DNA from: Lamellibrachia satsuma
Lineage: Eukaryota; Annelida; Polychaeta; Sabellida; Siboglinidae
Assembly: GCA_033239005.1 (NCBI GenBank)
Contig: BSQZ01000099.1
Span: 999,501-1,063,500, forward strand
DNA: 64,000 bases
Reading direction: 5' to 3'
Shown here: positions 28,267 through 38,300 of the stretch, one piece after another
How positions within the stretch are numbered: the stretch's first letter is position 1
Layout: each line of letters opens with the position of its first letter
Position numbers and translations under genes: made by a program
Notes under the pieces: generated by a model
Database searches by the model: none
The model's input: the letters and a program-made list of their open reading frames with translations, nothing else
What the model was told of the DNA's origin: nothing

Positions 28267-28272
28267 TTTATT
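28267..28272 (-). terminator. AATAAA polyadenylation signal, P2 late genes
   Basis: Minus-strand AATAAA about 205 bases beyond the protease stop, in the same context as in P1 and P3. Confidence 0.6.
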
Positions 28273-28476
28273 GAATACAACAAAGCGGCAGCAGTACAAA
28301 CGAGGCGATCGTGTGTGATTGGATACAACGAGCTGGGTATGATGAATATGAAGACGATGACGAGGCGACTTGCGAATGGTGACCATCGCGCCAGAGGTCG
28401 CGAACTTAGGGGTGTCTCCACCGCGCCAGAGGTTCGAGGGCGAGCTTACGGGTGGAGCGACCACCGCGCCAGAGGC

Positions 28477-28956
28477 TCAGTATGATACGTGATAGTACGG
28501 TATACCCTTTTTCAGCAGCTTAATCCAATCGAACACGCGACAATCGTTAGCGACCAGATCGGTGCGGAAAGCATTGACGAAAGTGCTCATGGGAGCGCCG
28601 TTACAACGAAACATGATATAAGTGACGCAATATTGTCCGCAAACGTTAGACAGAGGACTCTGAAGCGTCTTGCTGTTATGAGTCCACTCGGAACAGTGTT
28701 TGTTCAAGAAGGTGCGGAACGCCGCGTGACGAGGCGGCAGACCGTACGAACAGAAGTATTCGCCGCGCCCGTCGGAGGACAGGTACAGCGCTATCCAATG
28801 TTCGCCCGGTTCGTCGCCGTCGTCGGTGTTGCACACGAAGGCGATCGGCAAAGCGTCAATTGTTGCAGGCAGTCCATCTCGGGGTACGACGCCGCCAAAG
28901 ACGGACCGGGTCTTCGGATCCATCGCCAGTAGACGGGCGATCTGCAGGGTGTCCAT
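28477..28956 (-). CDS. adenain-like cysteine protease (P2)
   Basis: 159 aa, intact. His in GEHWIALYL, Cys in SNVCGQYC with Gln seven residues before; the usual acid is Cys in YFCSYG, as in P1 and P3. Nearly identical to P3. Starts one base after the capsid stop. Confidence 0.88.
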   Translation of the reverse strand: MDTLQIARLLAMDPKTRSVFGGVVPRDGLPATIDALPIAFVCNTDDGDEPGEHWIALYLSSDGRGEYFCSYGLPPRHAAFRTFLNKHCSEWTHNSKTLQSPLSNVCGQYCVTYIMFRCNGAPMSTFVNAFRTDLVANDCRVFDWIKLLKKGIPYYHVSY

Positions 28957-28957
28957 C

Positions 28958-30272
28958 TCAGTAGTCGTGGATGACGTTGCGGTTCTTGTCGATCTCCAGC
29001 ACGGACTCGAATTCGACGTAGGCGACGACGTTCACGGTGGCCCGAAGCGCTTCGCGGAAATGGAATTCTAAGCGCAGGTTGCCCTTTTGTATCAGATGAA
29101 AGCAGGGACCGTCGCACTGGTCGGGGGTAAGGTCGAAACAGAAGAAGGTGTAGCCGTGTCGATATTCGTCGCGAGTCAGACCGTTCCCCTCGTCCTGCCA
29201 TAGCTTGCCGGTCGAGGTGAACATGCTCGCGTAGCTCCTGGCGAAGAGGTTTTCTGCGAAGTTGGGCTGGAAGGGTTTGGCGGGTATCTGACGACCGTCC
29301 ACGTACACGGAGACGAAGCTGATGGCGTTGTTCTTGGCGTGAAAGGGGTTTGTGGCGTACGTGCCGTTGTAGGCGTCGTTGTCGATGCAGCACAGTACGA
29401 GACGTTTCGGCAGGGAGCCGAGGAACAGGTTCTCGTGCGTGTGCGACAGAGCGCCCGCGGGAATGGAGTACACCTTGCATTCGACGGGTCGTAACGGATA
29501 CTTGACCGTGGCCCGCTCGAGAGCCATGATGTGAGCCTTCTGCACGGTCGGAGTGATGGTAGCCTTCTTGACGAACAAGGACGCGTTGACGATGATTATC
29601 TTGTACTCGTTCTGTCCACCGGCTATCAGCGCAAACTCGGGCGTGCTGCGCACCAGGCGTAACTTGACGTCGACACCGTTGATCAGGAATTTATCCTGCA
29701 GAAACATATCCACGTGGAGACGACCCATCATGTCGACCACGCGACTGCCGGCTATGTAGTCTCGTCGAGTCACGAACCCGGGGTTAGGATCGGGTCCAGC
29801 GGCCAGCTCGGCGGCGTGCATGCGACTAGCCTTGTCCTTGTACCACAGCTGATTCGTCAGCTGCGTCGACTTGGCATCGAATCCGTAACTCAGCAGCGTC
29901 TCTATGTATGAACGATACGGGTACGAGTTGGAGGACGAAGAGGTCACGAGCGTGCCGTTCATGGAGAGGTCGACGTGGCTGAACAGCGAATGCAAGAAGT
30001 TGTTCACCGGTCCCACGGGCTCGCCCGCATCGATAGGGTTACCGTTGGCGCGCGTCACCTTCACCTGCAGGTGGAGCATCGTGTTGGCGAGATCTATGTA
30101 GTCGTCACCCGATCCGGGGATGAAGAATTCTATCGGGCCTCCAGAGTCCAGAGAGGCCATGGGTTGATGTTCCACCACGTGACTGTCGGCGATGCAGTTC
30201 TGAGTGGGGGTACGGTAAAGAGATCCAGCTCGGTCTTGACCCCTCGAACGACTGTCTATGCACGAACGCCAT
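28958..30272 (-). pseudogene. major capsid protein (P2), frameshifted N-terminus
   Basis: Open from the Met at 30178 (406 aa); the conserved start is at 30272. Between them two single-base losses relative to P3 (G run near 30205, C run near 30241) break the first 30 codons. The rest is colinear with P3 and includes the C-terminal residues that P1 has lost. Internal initiation at 30178 would remove the N-terminal arm only. Homopolymer context makes assembly error a real alternative. Confidence 0.75.
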
Positions 30273-30656
30273 CGTTGTCGTCGAATATGTCGGCCGTGCG
30301 TTTCTTGGACGTCCGTTTCTTGCGACGTCTCGTTACTGCAGTGCCGAACGTCCTTGCACCCGCTCCTCTTATACGTTTACCAGGGGTCGCGGAATACTGC
30401 TCAGCACGGCATCGGTGACGCGTCGTTTGGCAGCCGTTTTTATGTTCTGGCCCGATAAGACGTCGCCAGCTATGCGAACGCCGGTCTTCAACGCTCCCCT
30501 GCCCAACGCCACGGCACCTCTCTTGATGAGCGGCATGGCGCTGCGCAACAGACCGCCGAACAGACTGCCCAGTCCGTGACCTCGCTGGTATTGCGCACCG
30601 GCGAAGTAGGGCAGCGCACCGCCAGCCTGACGCGCGTAATAATCGTTGTAATTCAT
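30256..30656 (-). pseudogene. virion core-like protein (P2), frameshifted
   Basis: Starts MNYNDYYARQAGGALPYFAG, overlapping the penton stop (TGATG). One G is missing in a run near 30383 relative to P3, so the basic C-terminus is read out of frame and the ORF ends at 95 aa (30369). Confidence 0.65.
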
Positions 30657-31486
30657 CAGAACAGTCCGGTCTTGCGTCGACGAAAATGAAGCGTCACCGA
30701 CACTCTACCGTATTCGAATGGCACGCGTCGACCCATGTCGTTCCTTATATCCACCTCGATCGAGCTGAAGCTCGAGCACATCAGGGGTACGTAGTGCACG
30801 GTAGTGAAACTAGCGGACACCCTGTCACCGTGACGTCCGCTAATCGGAAGGGTACGCAACAGAGGCGCGAGAGTGTCACCCACTATACGAGACTCCAAGA
30901 CGTCCGTGTAGACGTAGAGGGTGTCGAACCCCTGCGTCAGGTTCACCACATCGGGAGCCTCGATGTGGAAGGGGTACGCCGAGTCGGGATGTTGGGAGTC
31001 GTTGGGGAGGACGGGAGATGACGTAACCGCCTTCGGCTCGCTGGCTACGGGTTCACGGAATCCCAACAGGGACGCGGTCGCGCTGTGGTGCGGTATGGTG
31101 AACAGGGTGTTCTCTGTCATGTGTAACGTCATTTTCTGAGTGACGGAACTATAGCTCATGTGAGCCTTTGTCTCCTCCGTCTGCATACTGTACAGTCCCT
31201 TGTTGACGTGATACATCAATTGTAACGGATCGTCGTAATACCCGCACGGCAACTTCGAACTTCGGGACGAGTCCGTAGCATCGAGCGTGTTGAGGAAGAA
31301 CCAGACATCGTTCTCCGTGACGTTGTACCAAGTGTGCGGATACTGGATCTCAGCCAACCCACACTCCCACTCGCCGGTAAGATCGATGCGTTGAGGCAAG
31401 GCTGTGACGTAATGGGTCAAGGTGTTGCCGGGGTGCATCTTCATGGAAGCGTTGCTAGGCAGCGTCATGTAGAAATCAGTCGCCAT
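30656..31486 (-). CDS. penton-like minor capsid protein (P2)
   Basis: 276 aa, intact. WECGLAEIQYPHTWYNV, YVYTDVLESRIVGDT and a FEYGRVSVTLHFRRR end. Shorter than P1's by a reduced central linker. Start overlaps the membrane-protein stop by 11 bases. Confidence 0.8.
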   Translation of the reverse strand: MATDFYMTLPSNASMKMHPGNTLTHYVTALPQRIDLTGEWECGLAEIQYPHTWYNVTENDVWFFLNTLDATDSSRSSKLPCGYYDDPLQLMYHVNKGLYSMQTEETKAHMSYSSVTQKMTLHMTENTLFTIPHHSATASLLGFREPVASEPKAVTSSPVLPNDSQHPDSAYPFHIEAPDVVNLTQGFDTLYVYTDVLESRIVGDTLAPLLRTLPISGRHGDRVSASFTTVHYVPLMCSSFSSIEVDIRNDMGRRVPFEYGRVSVTLHFRRRKTGLF

Positions 31487-31796
31487 GACGTCTCAACGTG
31501 GGATTGGGCAGTAGGTAACCCAAAGAACTACTCAAAAGAGCCGTCCACAGATTAGAATCGACGTGACCTTTCGTCAGGTTGTAAATGCTGATCAGAATGA
31601 CCGTGTACAAGACGACGACCTGACACAGAAACACGACCTCCTCTTTGGGGGACTCGGTACCGAACAGATGCCAGGGAGTGCTGTCTGGCTCGTTCGGTGC
31701 AGCGTCAGTACAGTCCTCGTGTTCGTTCGCCTCTTTCTCCTCGTCTATGATGGTGGTGGTGCGGGTCGGTGGTGGTGGTGTCGCGTCGTGTGGCAT
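31476..31796 (-). CDS. Polinton membrane protein (P2)
   Basis: 106 aa: Pro/Thr-rich start, acidic linker, TPWHLFG, two hydrophobic segments (FLCQVVVLYTVILISIY; LWTALLSSSLGYLL), end NPTLRRHGD which P1 lacks. Confidence 0.65.
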   Translation of the reverse strand: MPHDATPPPPTRTTTIIDEEKEANEHEDCTDAAPNEPDSTPWHLFGTESPKEEVVFLCQVVVLYTVILISIYNLTKGHVDSNLWTALLSSSLGYLLPNPTLRRHGD

Positions 31797-31826
31797 TGCT
31801 CGAATGCAGTGTCGGCATGTGCGAGG

Positions 31827-32894
31827 CTAGTCTTTATAGTTGACGAGTCCCTTGGCATCGATCCAGCTGTTGAAGTGGGAGGAATGGCCGAACCATTTCA
31901 CCAGAGCTTCCTTTCGTCTACCGACCGTACGGCGTTTCAGTACCGCTTCAACACGGTACACCTTATCAAAGGGTACCGTCACCTTCTGCAGCTCCAGTTC
32001 GTAGAAGGTACCCTCCAGCACTTCGCCGAGATCGTCCCGCAGCCGATACACGGGTGGATCGGAGGGGTGAACCTCGTGTATCGTGAACAACTCTTCGCTC
32101 CAGTTCGTCTCGTAGCCCTTTTCGAACGTGCGTTTGTACTTGCTGACACGCACGCGATCCGACACTTGCAACTTGGGCACGCCCTTACCATCGTGACCGT
32201 ACAGACGTTGCCACACCTGTTCCTGGTTCTGTGCATTCACCTGTGACGGAGCCATACCGATCATGCGGTGGCGGGCATTGTTATACGATCGCATCAGGTC
32301 CGGAAGAATGTCGATGTACCGCCACGTCTGGTGTTTCGTGAAGTAGCGCCACATGCGCCTCTTCAACGTTCCGTTGAACCGTTCCACGACGGCTGCCTTC
32401 ATCTCCGCGTTGTGCGTGTAGAAGTAATGTATGTCGTAACGCTTCAATAGCGCCTGAACGGATTTGTTCCGGAATTCTGTGCCTTTATCCGTCTGCAAGG
32501 TCTGGGGGCGAACGTCGACGAACGTGGATTGCAGCGCCGCCACCAACGACGCCGCGGACTTGTTCTTCATGGGAACACACCAGGCCACTTTCGAGAAGAC
32601 GTCGATCATCGTGAGGAGAAAGGCCATGCCGTTGTTGAAGCGTTTGACCTTCGACATGTCCACGAGATCGGCCTGCCACTGCTGATGCATACCACCCACG
32701 ACGACTTGTCGTCTCTTGAAATGACGTCTCGCTGGTTTGTGTAAGGTGTAGGTGTCCTGTGCCGACAACCATGCCTTGACGGTCTTCTCTGGCAGGCGCG
32801 TGACGCGTCGCAAGCCAGCGACGCCGCCATAACTGCCTACCTTCGTGGGATCGAAGTAGACCCCACTCAAGGTGCGGTCTCCCCTCTGTGCCAT
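31827..32894 (-). CDS. integrase with chromodomain (P2)
   Basis: 355 aa from the start at 32894, which overlaps the stop of the upstream tiny gene (TGATG). Asp in QWQADLVDM, Asp in LQTDKGTEF, Glu in VVERFNGTL; chromodomain-like YRVEAVLKRR and EALVKWFGHSSHFNSW. Intact; the longer ORF to 33353 reads through two upstream small genes in the wrong frame. Confidence 0.9.
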   Translation of the reverse strand: MAQRGDRTLSGVYFDPTKVGSYGGVAGLRRVTRLPEKTVKAWLSAQDTYTLHKPARRHFKRRQVVVGGMHQQWQADLVDMSKVKRFNNGMAFLLTMIDVFSKVAWCVPMKNKSAASLVAALQSTFVDVRPQTLQTDKGTEFRNKSVQALLKRYDIHYFYTHNAEMKAAVVERFNGTLKRRMWRYFTKHQTWRYIDILPDLMRSYNNARHRMIGMAPSQVNAQNQEQVWQRLYGHDGKGVPKLQVSDRVRVSKYKRTFEKGYETNWSEELFTIHEVHPSDPPVYRLRDDLGEVLEGTFYELELQKVTVPFDKVYRVEAVLKRRTVGRRKEALVKWFGHSSHFNSWIDAKGLVNYKD

Positions 32895-33049
32895 CAAAAG
32901 AGGAGGACCGATGCGTTGACGGGGGCGGTGACGTTGACTCCGGAGTACGACTGCTGACGAATGACGAGGAGCACGCCGACGTATACTAGGACACACACTA
33001 TGGCACCCACAACGCAAGCGGTGGAACAACGGTCTAGTAGCGTAACCAT
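32894..33049 (-). CDS. tiny membrane protein A (51 aa, P2)
   Basis: MVTLLDRCSTACVVGAIVCV start, one hydrophobic helix, RQQ, and an NASVLLF end. Homologous to P1 11369-11527 and P3 60716-60877. Confidence 0.6.
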   Translation of the reverse strand: MVTLLDRCSTACVVGAIVCVLVYVGVLLVIRQQSYSGVNVTAPVNASVLLF

Positions 33050-33168
33050 AGTCTGAATAACACCTGTTGTATAAGAACGCCGGCTGCAACGTCTCCCAGC
33101 AAGGTGAGTCCTTCGAACAATAGCGCAGCGACGAGGGAATGGTACGCGTCCTGTGGATCGACGAGCAT
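33034..33168 (-). CDS. tiny membrane protein B2 (44 aa, P2)
   Basis: MLVDPQDAYHSLVAALLFEG start and QQVLFRLWLRY end. A diverged tandem copy of gene B; the original upstream start codon is ACG. Overlaps protein A by 16 bases, the overlap seen in P1. Confidence 0.5.
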   Translation of the reverse strand: MLVDPQDAYHSLVAALLFEGLTLLGDVAAGVLIQQVLFRLWLRY

Positions 33169-33204
33169 GACGAACACTGTGCTACGGACACGCGTCGTAC
33201 CACC

Positions 33205-33453
33205 TTATACGGTGTTCCGTCCAGCCAATGACGACGAAGTCTTGCGTGATGCGGGGGGAGGGTGGGTGGGTGGACGAGGAATGGTCCGTTCGTCGAGCGA
33301 GGGGGGTTCGAATAACGCCTGTTGCATATAACTCTGGAGTATACCGTGAGCAATCATGTAAAGTCCACTGATAAATATCGCACCGACGATGGAGCGGTAC
33401 ACGTCGTCCTGTGGATCGGGCGACATGACGAACACTGCGCTCCGGACACGCAT
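33205..33453 (-). CDS. tiny membrane protein B1 with duplicated tail (82 aa, P2)
   Basis: Starts MRVRSAVFVMSPDPQDDVYR, hydrophobic IVGAIFISGLYMIAHGI. After MQQALFE it runs into PRPPTHPPPASRKTSSSLAG, a copy of the C-terminus of the upstream 261-aa protein. This shows a tandem duplication of about 265 bp that carried the end of one gene and all of the next. Confidence 0.55.
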   Translation of the reverse strand: MRVRSAVFVMSPDPQDDVYRSIVGAIFISGLYMIAHGILQSYMQQALFEPPSLDERTIPRPPTHPPPASRKTSSSLAGRNTV

Positions 33454-33462
33454 CGTACCATC

Positions 33463-34248
33463 CTATAGGTTGTCCCAACCAGCCAATGACGACAACGCCT
33501 TGCGTGATTCGGGGGGTGGGGTGGGCATGGTATGTTCCATTCGACGGCTCTGACGGGCGAGGGGTGACCAACTTAGCGATCGTCGTGCACTACCCGATGC
33601 AGCACGCGGAGTAGTAAGTGACCGGCGAGAGGGAGTGACCGTCGGCTCCGGACGTATGTAGGCTCTCCTGGAGACGTTACCGACCAACGTCATGGGTAGG
33701 TTGATGGCACGGAGTTGTCGGGCGAATGGCTGCCAACCCGTCGGAGCGGTCTTACTCTTACTCTTACGCAACAGATCATTAACGAGATCCACCACGTTAC
33801 TTCCGACAACCGGCACGCCCTCGTGTATCAGTTCGCCGCGAGCGGTCCACGCGACGTCTCTCTTGAGATGCTCCATCAAACGGCTGGCCTTGGCCTTCAT
33901 GGTCTTGGGAACGGTGGCCAAGACGGTGGCCTCCAGTCCGCTAATAGGGGCTCGTGCTGTACCCTCCGACCCCGACTCCGACGTCACCTCCGGCTCGTTC
34001 ACCGTGACCACGCGTAGCGGTTCCTTGACGCGTTTATCGACCAAGGCGTTGTACCGCTGCAACACCTGATTATACAGGGTCACCTTGGTCCCGTCGTCTA
34101 GGTCCGTTCTATCTAGGATGGTCTTCATCTCGTCATCGAGGGCTTGCACCTTCTTGCCTAAGGTGTCGGTTGCGGGTGGGGGTGGGGGTGACCGCAGCGT
34201 GTCCAACAGTCGCGGGTCCACCAAGGCCATCCTGCGTGCGTGCTCCAT
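33463..34248 (-). CDS. conserved Polinton protein, 261 aa (P2)
   Basis: Start MEHARRMALVDPRLLD. VQALDDEMKTILDRTDLDD, a LYNQVLQRYN helix, VPKTMKAKASRLMEHLK and the basic C-terminus as in P1. Intact; the next gene upstream ends 4 bases before its start. Confidence 0.65.
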   Translation of the reverse strand: MEHARRMALVDPRLLDTLRSPPPPPATDTLGKKVQALDDEMKTILDRTDLDDGTKVTLYNQVLQRYNALVDKRVKEPLRVVTVNEPEVTSESGSEGTARAPISGLEATVLATVPKTMKAKASRLMEHLKRDVAWTARGELIHEGVPVVGSNVVDLVNDLLRKSKSKTAPTGWQPFARQLRAINLPMTLVGNVSRRAYIRPEPTVTPSRRSLTTPRAASGSARRSLSWSPLARQSRRMEHTMPTPPPESRKALSSLAGWDNL

Positions 34249-34252
34249 GTAT

Positions 34253-34624
34253 CTACCCCCCTGAGGTCAGCGCCTGTCGGAGCAAGGGTAGCAAGACCGT
34301 ACTTGCCAACGGTGCTAGGAAGGCCGATAGGAAACCGCCGCTCTGTCCCTCGCCAACCTGCGGCTGTAGCAAGATGCGTCTTCTTCGGGCAGCGAGCGTT
34401 CGTTTATTAGCCAACTCGCGTAACTTCGTCTTGTATTTATTCAATCGTCGCCTCTGTATGGCGCTCAATGGAATGTTCTTTGTGAGTATGTTGTAGGCAC
34501 ACTCGGCCAGTGCACACAGCAGATCGGCGTCGGCGTTGGCGATGATGGCCTTTTTAATTTTGTTGTTCTTGACTCTGGCCAGGGCCTGTATGCACACGAT
34601 GTGTCTCTTCACCAGGGCAGACAT
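34253..34624 (-). CDS. small basic protein with hydrophobic C-terminus (P2)
   Basis: 123 aa from the Met at 34624 (MSALVKRHIVCIQALARV); the ORF to 34693 would overlap the ATPase end. Cys/Ala helical part (LLCALAECAYNIL), basic middle (RRRLNKYKTKLREL, ARRRRIL), then a Gly-Gly and hydrophobic tail (FLSAFLAPLASTVLLPLL). A common Polinton gene next to the ATPase; role unknown, possibly membrane- or DNA-binding virion protein. Lost in P1. Confidence 0.6.
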   Translation of the reverse strand: MSALVKRHIVCIQALARVKNNKIKKAIIANADADLLCALAECAYNILTKNIPLSAIQRRRLNKYKTKLRELANKRTLAARRRRILLQPQVGEGQSGGFLSAFLAPLASTVLLPLLRQALTSGG

Positions 34625-34661
34625 GATGCGAATGAAGAGACTATCCACACACGCGGTCGTT

Positions 34662-35318
34662 TTATACCTTCGGCAGGTACACGTACTGAACACGGTCGTC
34701 TGGAAATATGGCCGTGCGCAGACGCATGTCCTCGGGCGTGTCCTGTTTGAGATCGATCAATAGATAACCGTACGGTACCGCCGTGGCGTCTTTAAACGCC
34801 TCTTGCACGAACTTGCCGCGTCCCGGATACATCTGCCGCGCCAAGGTCGCCATCTGCGATGCGTCACGTGGATTCTTGAACACCACCATGTACTGGGAAT
34901 TCAGACTGATGGTGCGACTCTCTTTGTTTTTAGGGAACAGGTTCTGTACGAGATACAGCACGGACGTGTTCCTGTGGTGACTTTTTTTAGTGAACAGGGT
35001 CGTGACCCGTTCGTCCGTTTCCGCCATGAGATCGTCTATGACGATGAGGTTCCTCGTTGTCGGAACGAACATGGCCGCCGTCGGTAACCCTTCCTCGAAT
35101 CGCACGTGACCCAAGTCCGTCGTTGCGTAAGCCTCTTGCCATTCTCCGTAACACCACGTTATTTGTTCGGGTGGCGGATCGATCATCGCAGCGGCGTGAC
35201 GCAACATACGCGTCACGAAAGTACTCTTGCCGCATCCCGTCGGTCCGGCGACGATGCACGTGAAGGGGTGTTTCCATCGGGCATCCATGATTGCGTATGA
35301 AACGAGTGCAGCGTGCAT
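34662..35318 (-). CDS. A32/FtsK-type genome-packaging ATPase (P2)
   Basis: 218 aa. Walker A GPTGCGKST (about residues 25-33), Walker B LIVIDDL (about 94-100), then YLVQNLFPKN as the sensor region. This is the Polinton packaging ATPase that pumps DNA into the capsid. Start could be the second Met (MDARWKHPFTC), the usual family start. Intact; ends shortly before the small basic gene and begins just after the polymerase stop. Confidence 0.9.
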   Translation of the reverse strand: MHAALVSYAIMDARWKHPFTCIVAGPTGCGKSTFVTRMLRHAAAMIDPPPEQITWCYGEWQEAYATTDLGHVRFEEGLPTAAMFVPTTRNLIVIDDLMAETDERVTTLFTKKSHHRNTSVLYLVQNLFPKNKESRTISLNSQYMVVFKNPRDASQMATLARQMYPGRGKFVQEAFKDATAVPYGYLLIDLKQDTPEDMRLRTAIFPDDRVQYVYLPKV

Positions 35319-35326
35319 CGCCTTTT

Positions 35327-38300
35327 CTATACGTCCACCGGACCCGTGGTCACCCCGTCCTCGTGCACCACGCGTTTGGGGTAAAAGTACGTGAGTGCAT
35401 CCCTTTCCTGCACGTACGTCATCACGCTAGAATTATGCACCCGGAAACCACGGTTCGTTCCACCTCCGCTCCGACGGTTGGTGAGCACCTCCAGGAACGC
35501 GTCCTTGTCGATTGTGTTGTGCCGTTTGTTCAGTCCTTTGGTGCTGTACTTGTCGGTCGCTCCGAAACAATAGTACGTCTTGCTACACAAGCCCACGAAC
35601 CCGGCACCGGACCACTCGACCTTGAACAGACCCGGTGTCCTCTTGTCGAACGCTCTTCGCGCCTTACAGCACGCATCGTCTCCGACCCACGGTCGATTGG
35701 CGAGACGACAGCGCACGTAGTCGTTCCGATGGTCGTCGCAACATTCCGACGGGAGCCATTCGGAACGATGTCGGAAATAATGTTCCCGTAGTTCCGGGGT
35801 CACGAGGTCGTCGACGGACTCGCCGGCCAAGGACAAATAGGCGGAATCTGTATCCATCTCGCAGTACTCGAACAGAGGGCGCTCCACGTATCTGACGATG
35901 AAGTCGTAATAGAACTGCAACATGCGCATCTTGGCGTATTGCAGAACGAAGAATCCCACGTGTACGGGTAGGGTGTACTTGACGACTTTCTTGTTCAACT
36001 CTATCTCGTACGCGTCGTCGACGACGAGATCGAGTTGTCGGAACCGTTTATCGTTGACCAGGAGCGATGCCGCCTTCTCCGTGCAGTAGCTGACGTCACG
36101 ATGTCGGTCAACGTTGGTGATGGTCTTTCCGTAGCCCGAGTTCCCCAGCAACTTCATGGTGTCCGCGATGATGGTCTTGTCTCGGTGAACGTCGCCCTCG
36201 CGTCGGGCCTTGGACACTGAATCGCCGAACCGCCGGAAACACGGAATAGGATCGTATTCGACGACCTGGTACACGTGCAGCACCTCGAGACCGTGGTCCA
36301 GATACCATCGCAGCAGTGGCGTTGCGAGCAGTATCTTATCGCCGCAATAACTACCCACGAGCATGCGACGCGGTGTCTTCATGATGTCGTGTTCTTCGGC
36401 GTATCGACGCATGAACGGACCGAGATCCTCGCGCATCATACTGACGTTCTTGAACACGGGCTGCATCTCGGCAAAGTGCGCGCGCAATTCTTCCGGTACG
36501 CGTATGTCGCTCTCGATCATGCCGAACACGGTTCCCGCACGCACTCCGTTCAGGATCTGTTGCGACGTCATGGTCCAGCGCACGTGTCGACGTCGAGGAA
36601 ATGCAGCATCCAGACACTCACGTACGGCCGGGGTTCGTCTCATCTCTTTCCACTCGCATTCCCACAGCTCGACGACTGTGACAAAGTGACGTAGATAGGC
36701 GGTGGTCTTTCGGGTCTCGGCGAGCAGTTCCGCCATTGGTTTCCCGTTGACGGCGTTCACCTCGTCACGGTTGCACGCACAACCGTGAAAGTAGCACCCT
36801 TGGAACTGATAAGCCGTCTTCGTCTCGCTACACCATCCGTCCACCCGATGTTTGCCTATTCTCTTCTCTCGTCCGTTGATCTGATGTCGTATGGGACGTC
36901 CCGTGCGTTCGGATTCCCACGTCAACCATTCCCCAGCCATCTGTCCGTACAGCTGCGCCGATTCGGGGCGGAAGTCCTTCTCTGCTCGTCGTCGCGTGTA
37001 CCATCCCATAGGCATGTCTTGCATGAGCGACCACAGGTACAGCGCGTTCGCATCGTATCCGACGATCGCTCGGCACGGACGAGCCGCCTCTCCGTACTCG
37101 TTCTGACGTAGCGTGGTGACACCTTTCTCGTGATAGCGATGAAAAATGACGGCCCGCCTACGATGTTCTCTTTGACGAGGTTGTGCAGGTCTTTATTCTT
37201 CTCGTTGAAGACGGTAAAGTAGGTCTTCTCTGGAAGGTCGTTGAACAGGTACAGCAGGGTCAGACCAGGTACGCTGATGCCTTGCTTGAACATGTCTATT
37301 CCCCGTTGTCGATAGAACGCGAACTGTTTGTCGATGGCCTGCAGAAAGGGAACCACGTCCCTGTTGTTGTACCAGACGAGAAAGTCGCGCAACGTCGTCA
37401 TGCCATTGACGCGCCAGGCCTCCTGACAACTGGCGTAATCCTCGTCTGAAATACCTTCGTTCTTCAGTCGACTGAAGAAGGCCTCTTTCGGTGGAAGAGC
37501 GGTGTCGTCGAGTCTCTCCAGCCGGTCCATGTACTCGTACGGGAAATGACCTTTCGTCACCTCGCATCCGTACGCTTTCAGATACTTGTCGTAGCTGAAC
37601 CCGGGGGCTATGTAGTTGGTCATGTCGAGGAATTTCAGTTGATCCGTCGAAAGACACATGAAAGTGTTGTTGCGTTTGATGACGAACATTGCCCCGACGC
37701 CATCGTCCTCGGATTTCTTGTTGCTCTCTTGCTCCCTCTTGTCCTCGTCCTCGGTCTCGTCTTGTTCCACGGTCTTTGACGTCGTCAGGAAGTACGGTAT
37801 GAGGAACTGTTTGATGGCATTGAGATCATACTTCCCCGAATTGAACCCGATGACAGGTAACTGACGCATCCATCCATACAGTTGTCCCATCAGCGTTTTG
37901 TACGGATTGGTTGCCGGTCGAGCGTCCTTGTCGGTGGCTGTTCGTGCAGCCTCCTCCCGTGCGTCCCATTTCGACATCTCTTCGGCGAGTTGGTCCAACA
38001 CATGATCGTATGAGCCTTTGATCTTGTCGTACGCGGCCTCACTCATCGATTGTAGGATAGTCATCATGGCGCTCACCAACTTGTTGGTGTCTCCGTCCGT
38101 GACGATGCATGTCACCTGTTCGTGACCGGGTACGTTGGATGCCACGCTGACGCTCAGCGGGACGTGACGCGCAACCCAGTGAACCTGGGCACTGTCAGAC
38201 GGAAGGTGTTCGGTGTCGAACCAACACTCGAAGTCGAAGGTGGCTCGGTACGGATAGTACTGCAACGCTTCGGCCACTCGGATGTTCTCGTCGGCCAGGC

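Noticed and set aside
31827..33353. 508-aa integrase with a long N-terminal extension (and 283 aa at 60429-61280)
   Set aside because: The extension reads the small membrane genes in a wrong frame; the conserved start is at 32894 (60716 in P3).
36922..37150. Programmed frameshift in the P2 polymerase
   Set aside because: The site is not shared with H, which is open there, and other genes have indels at unrelated sites in each copy.
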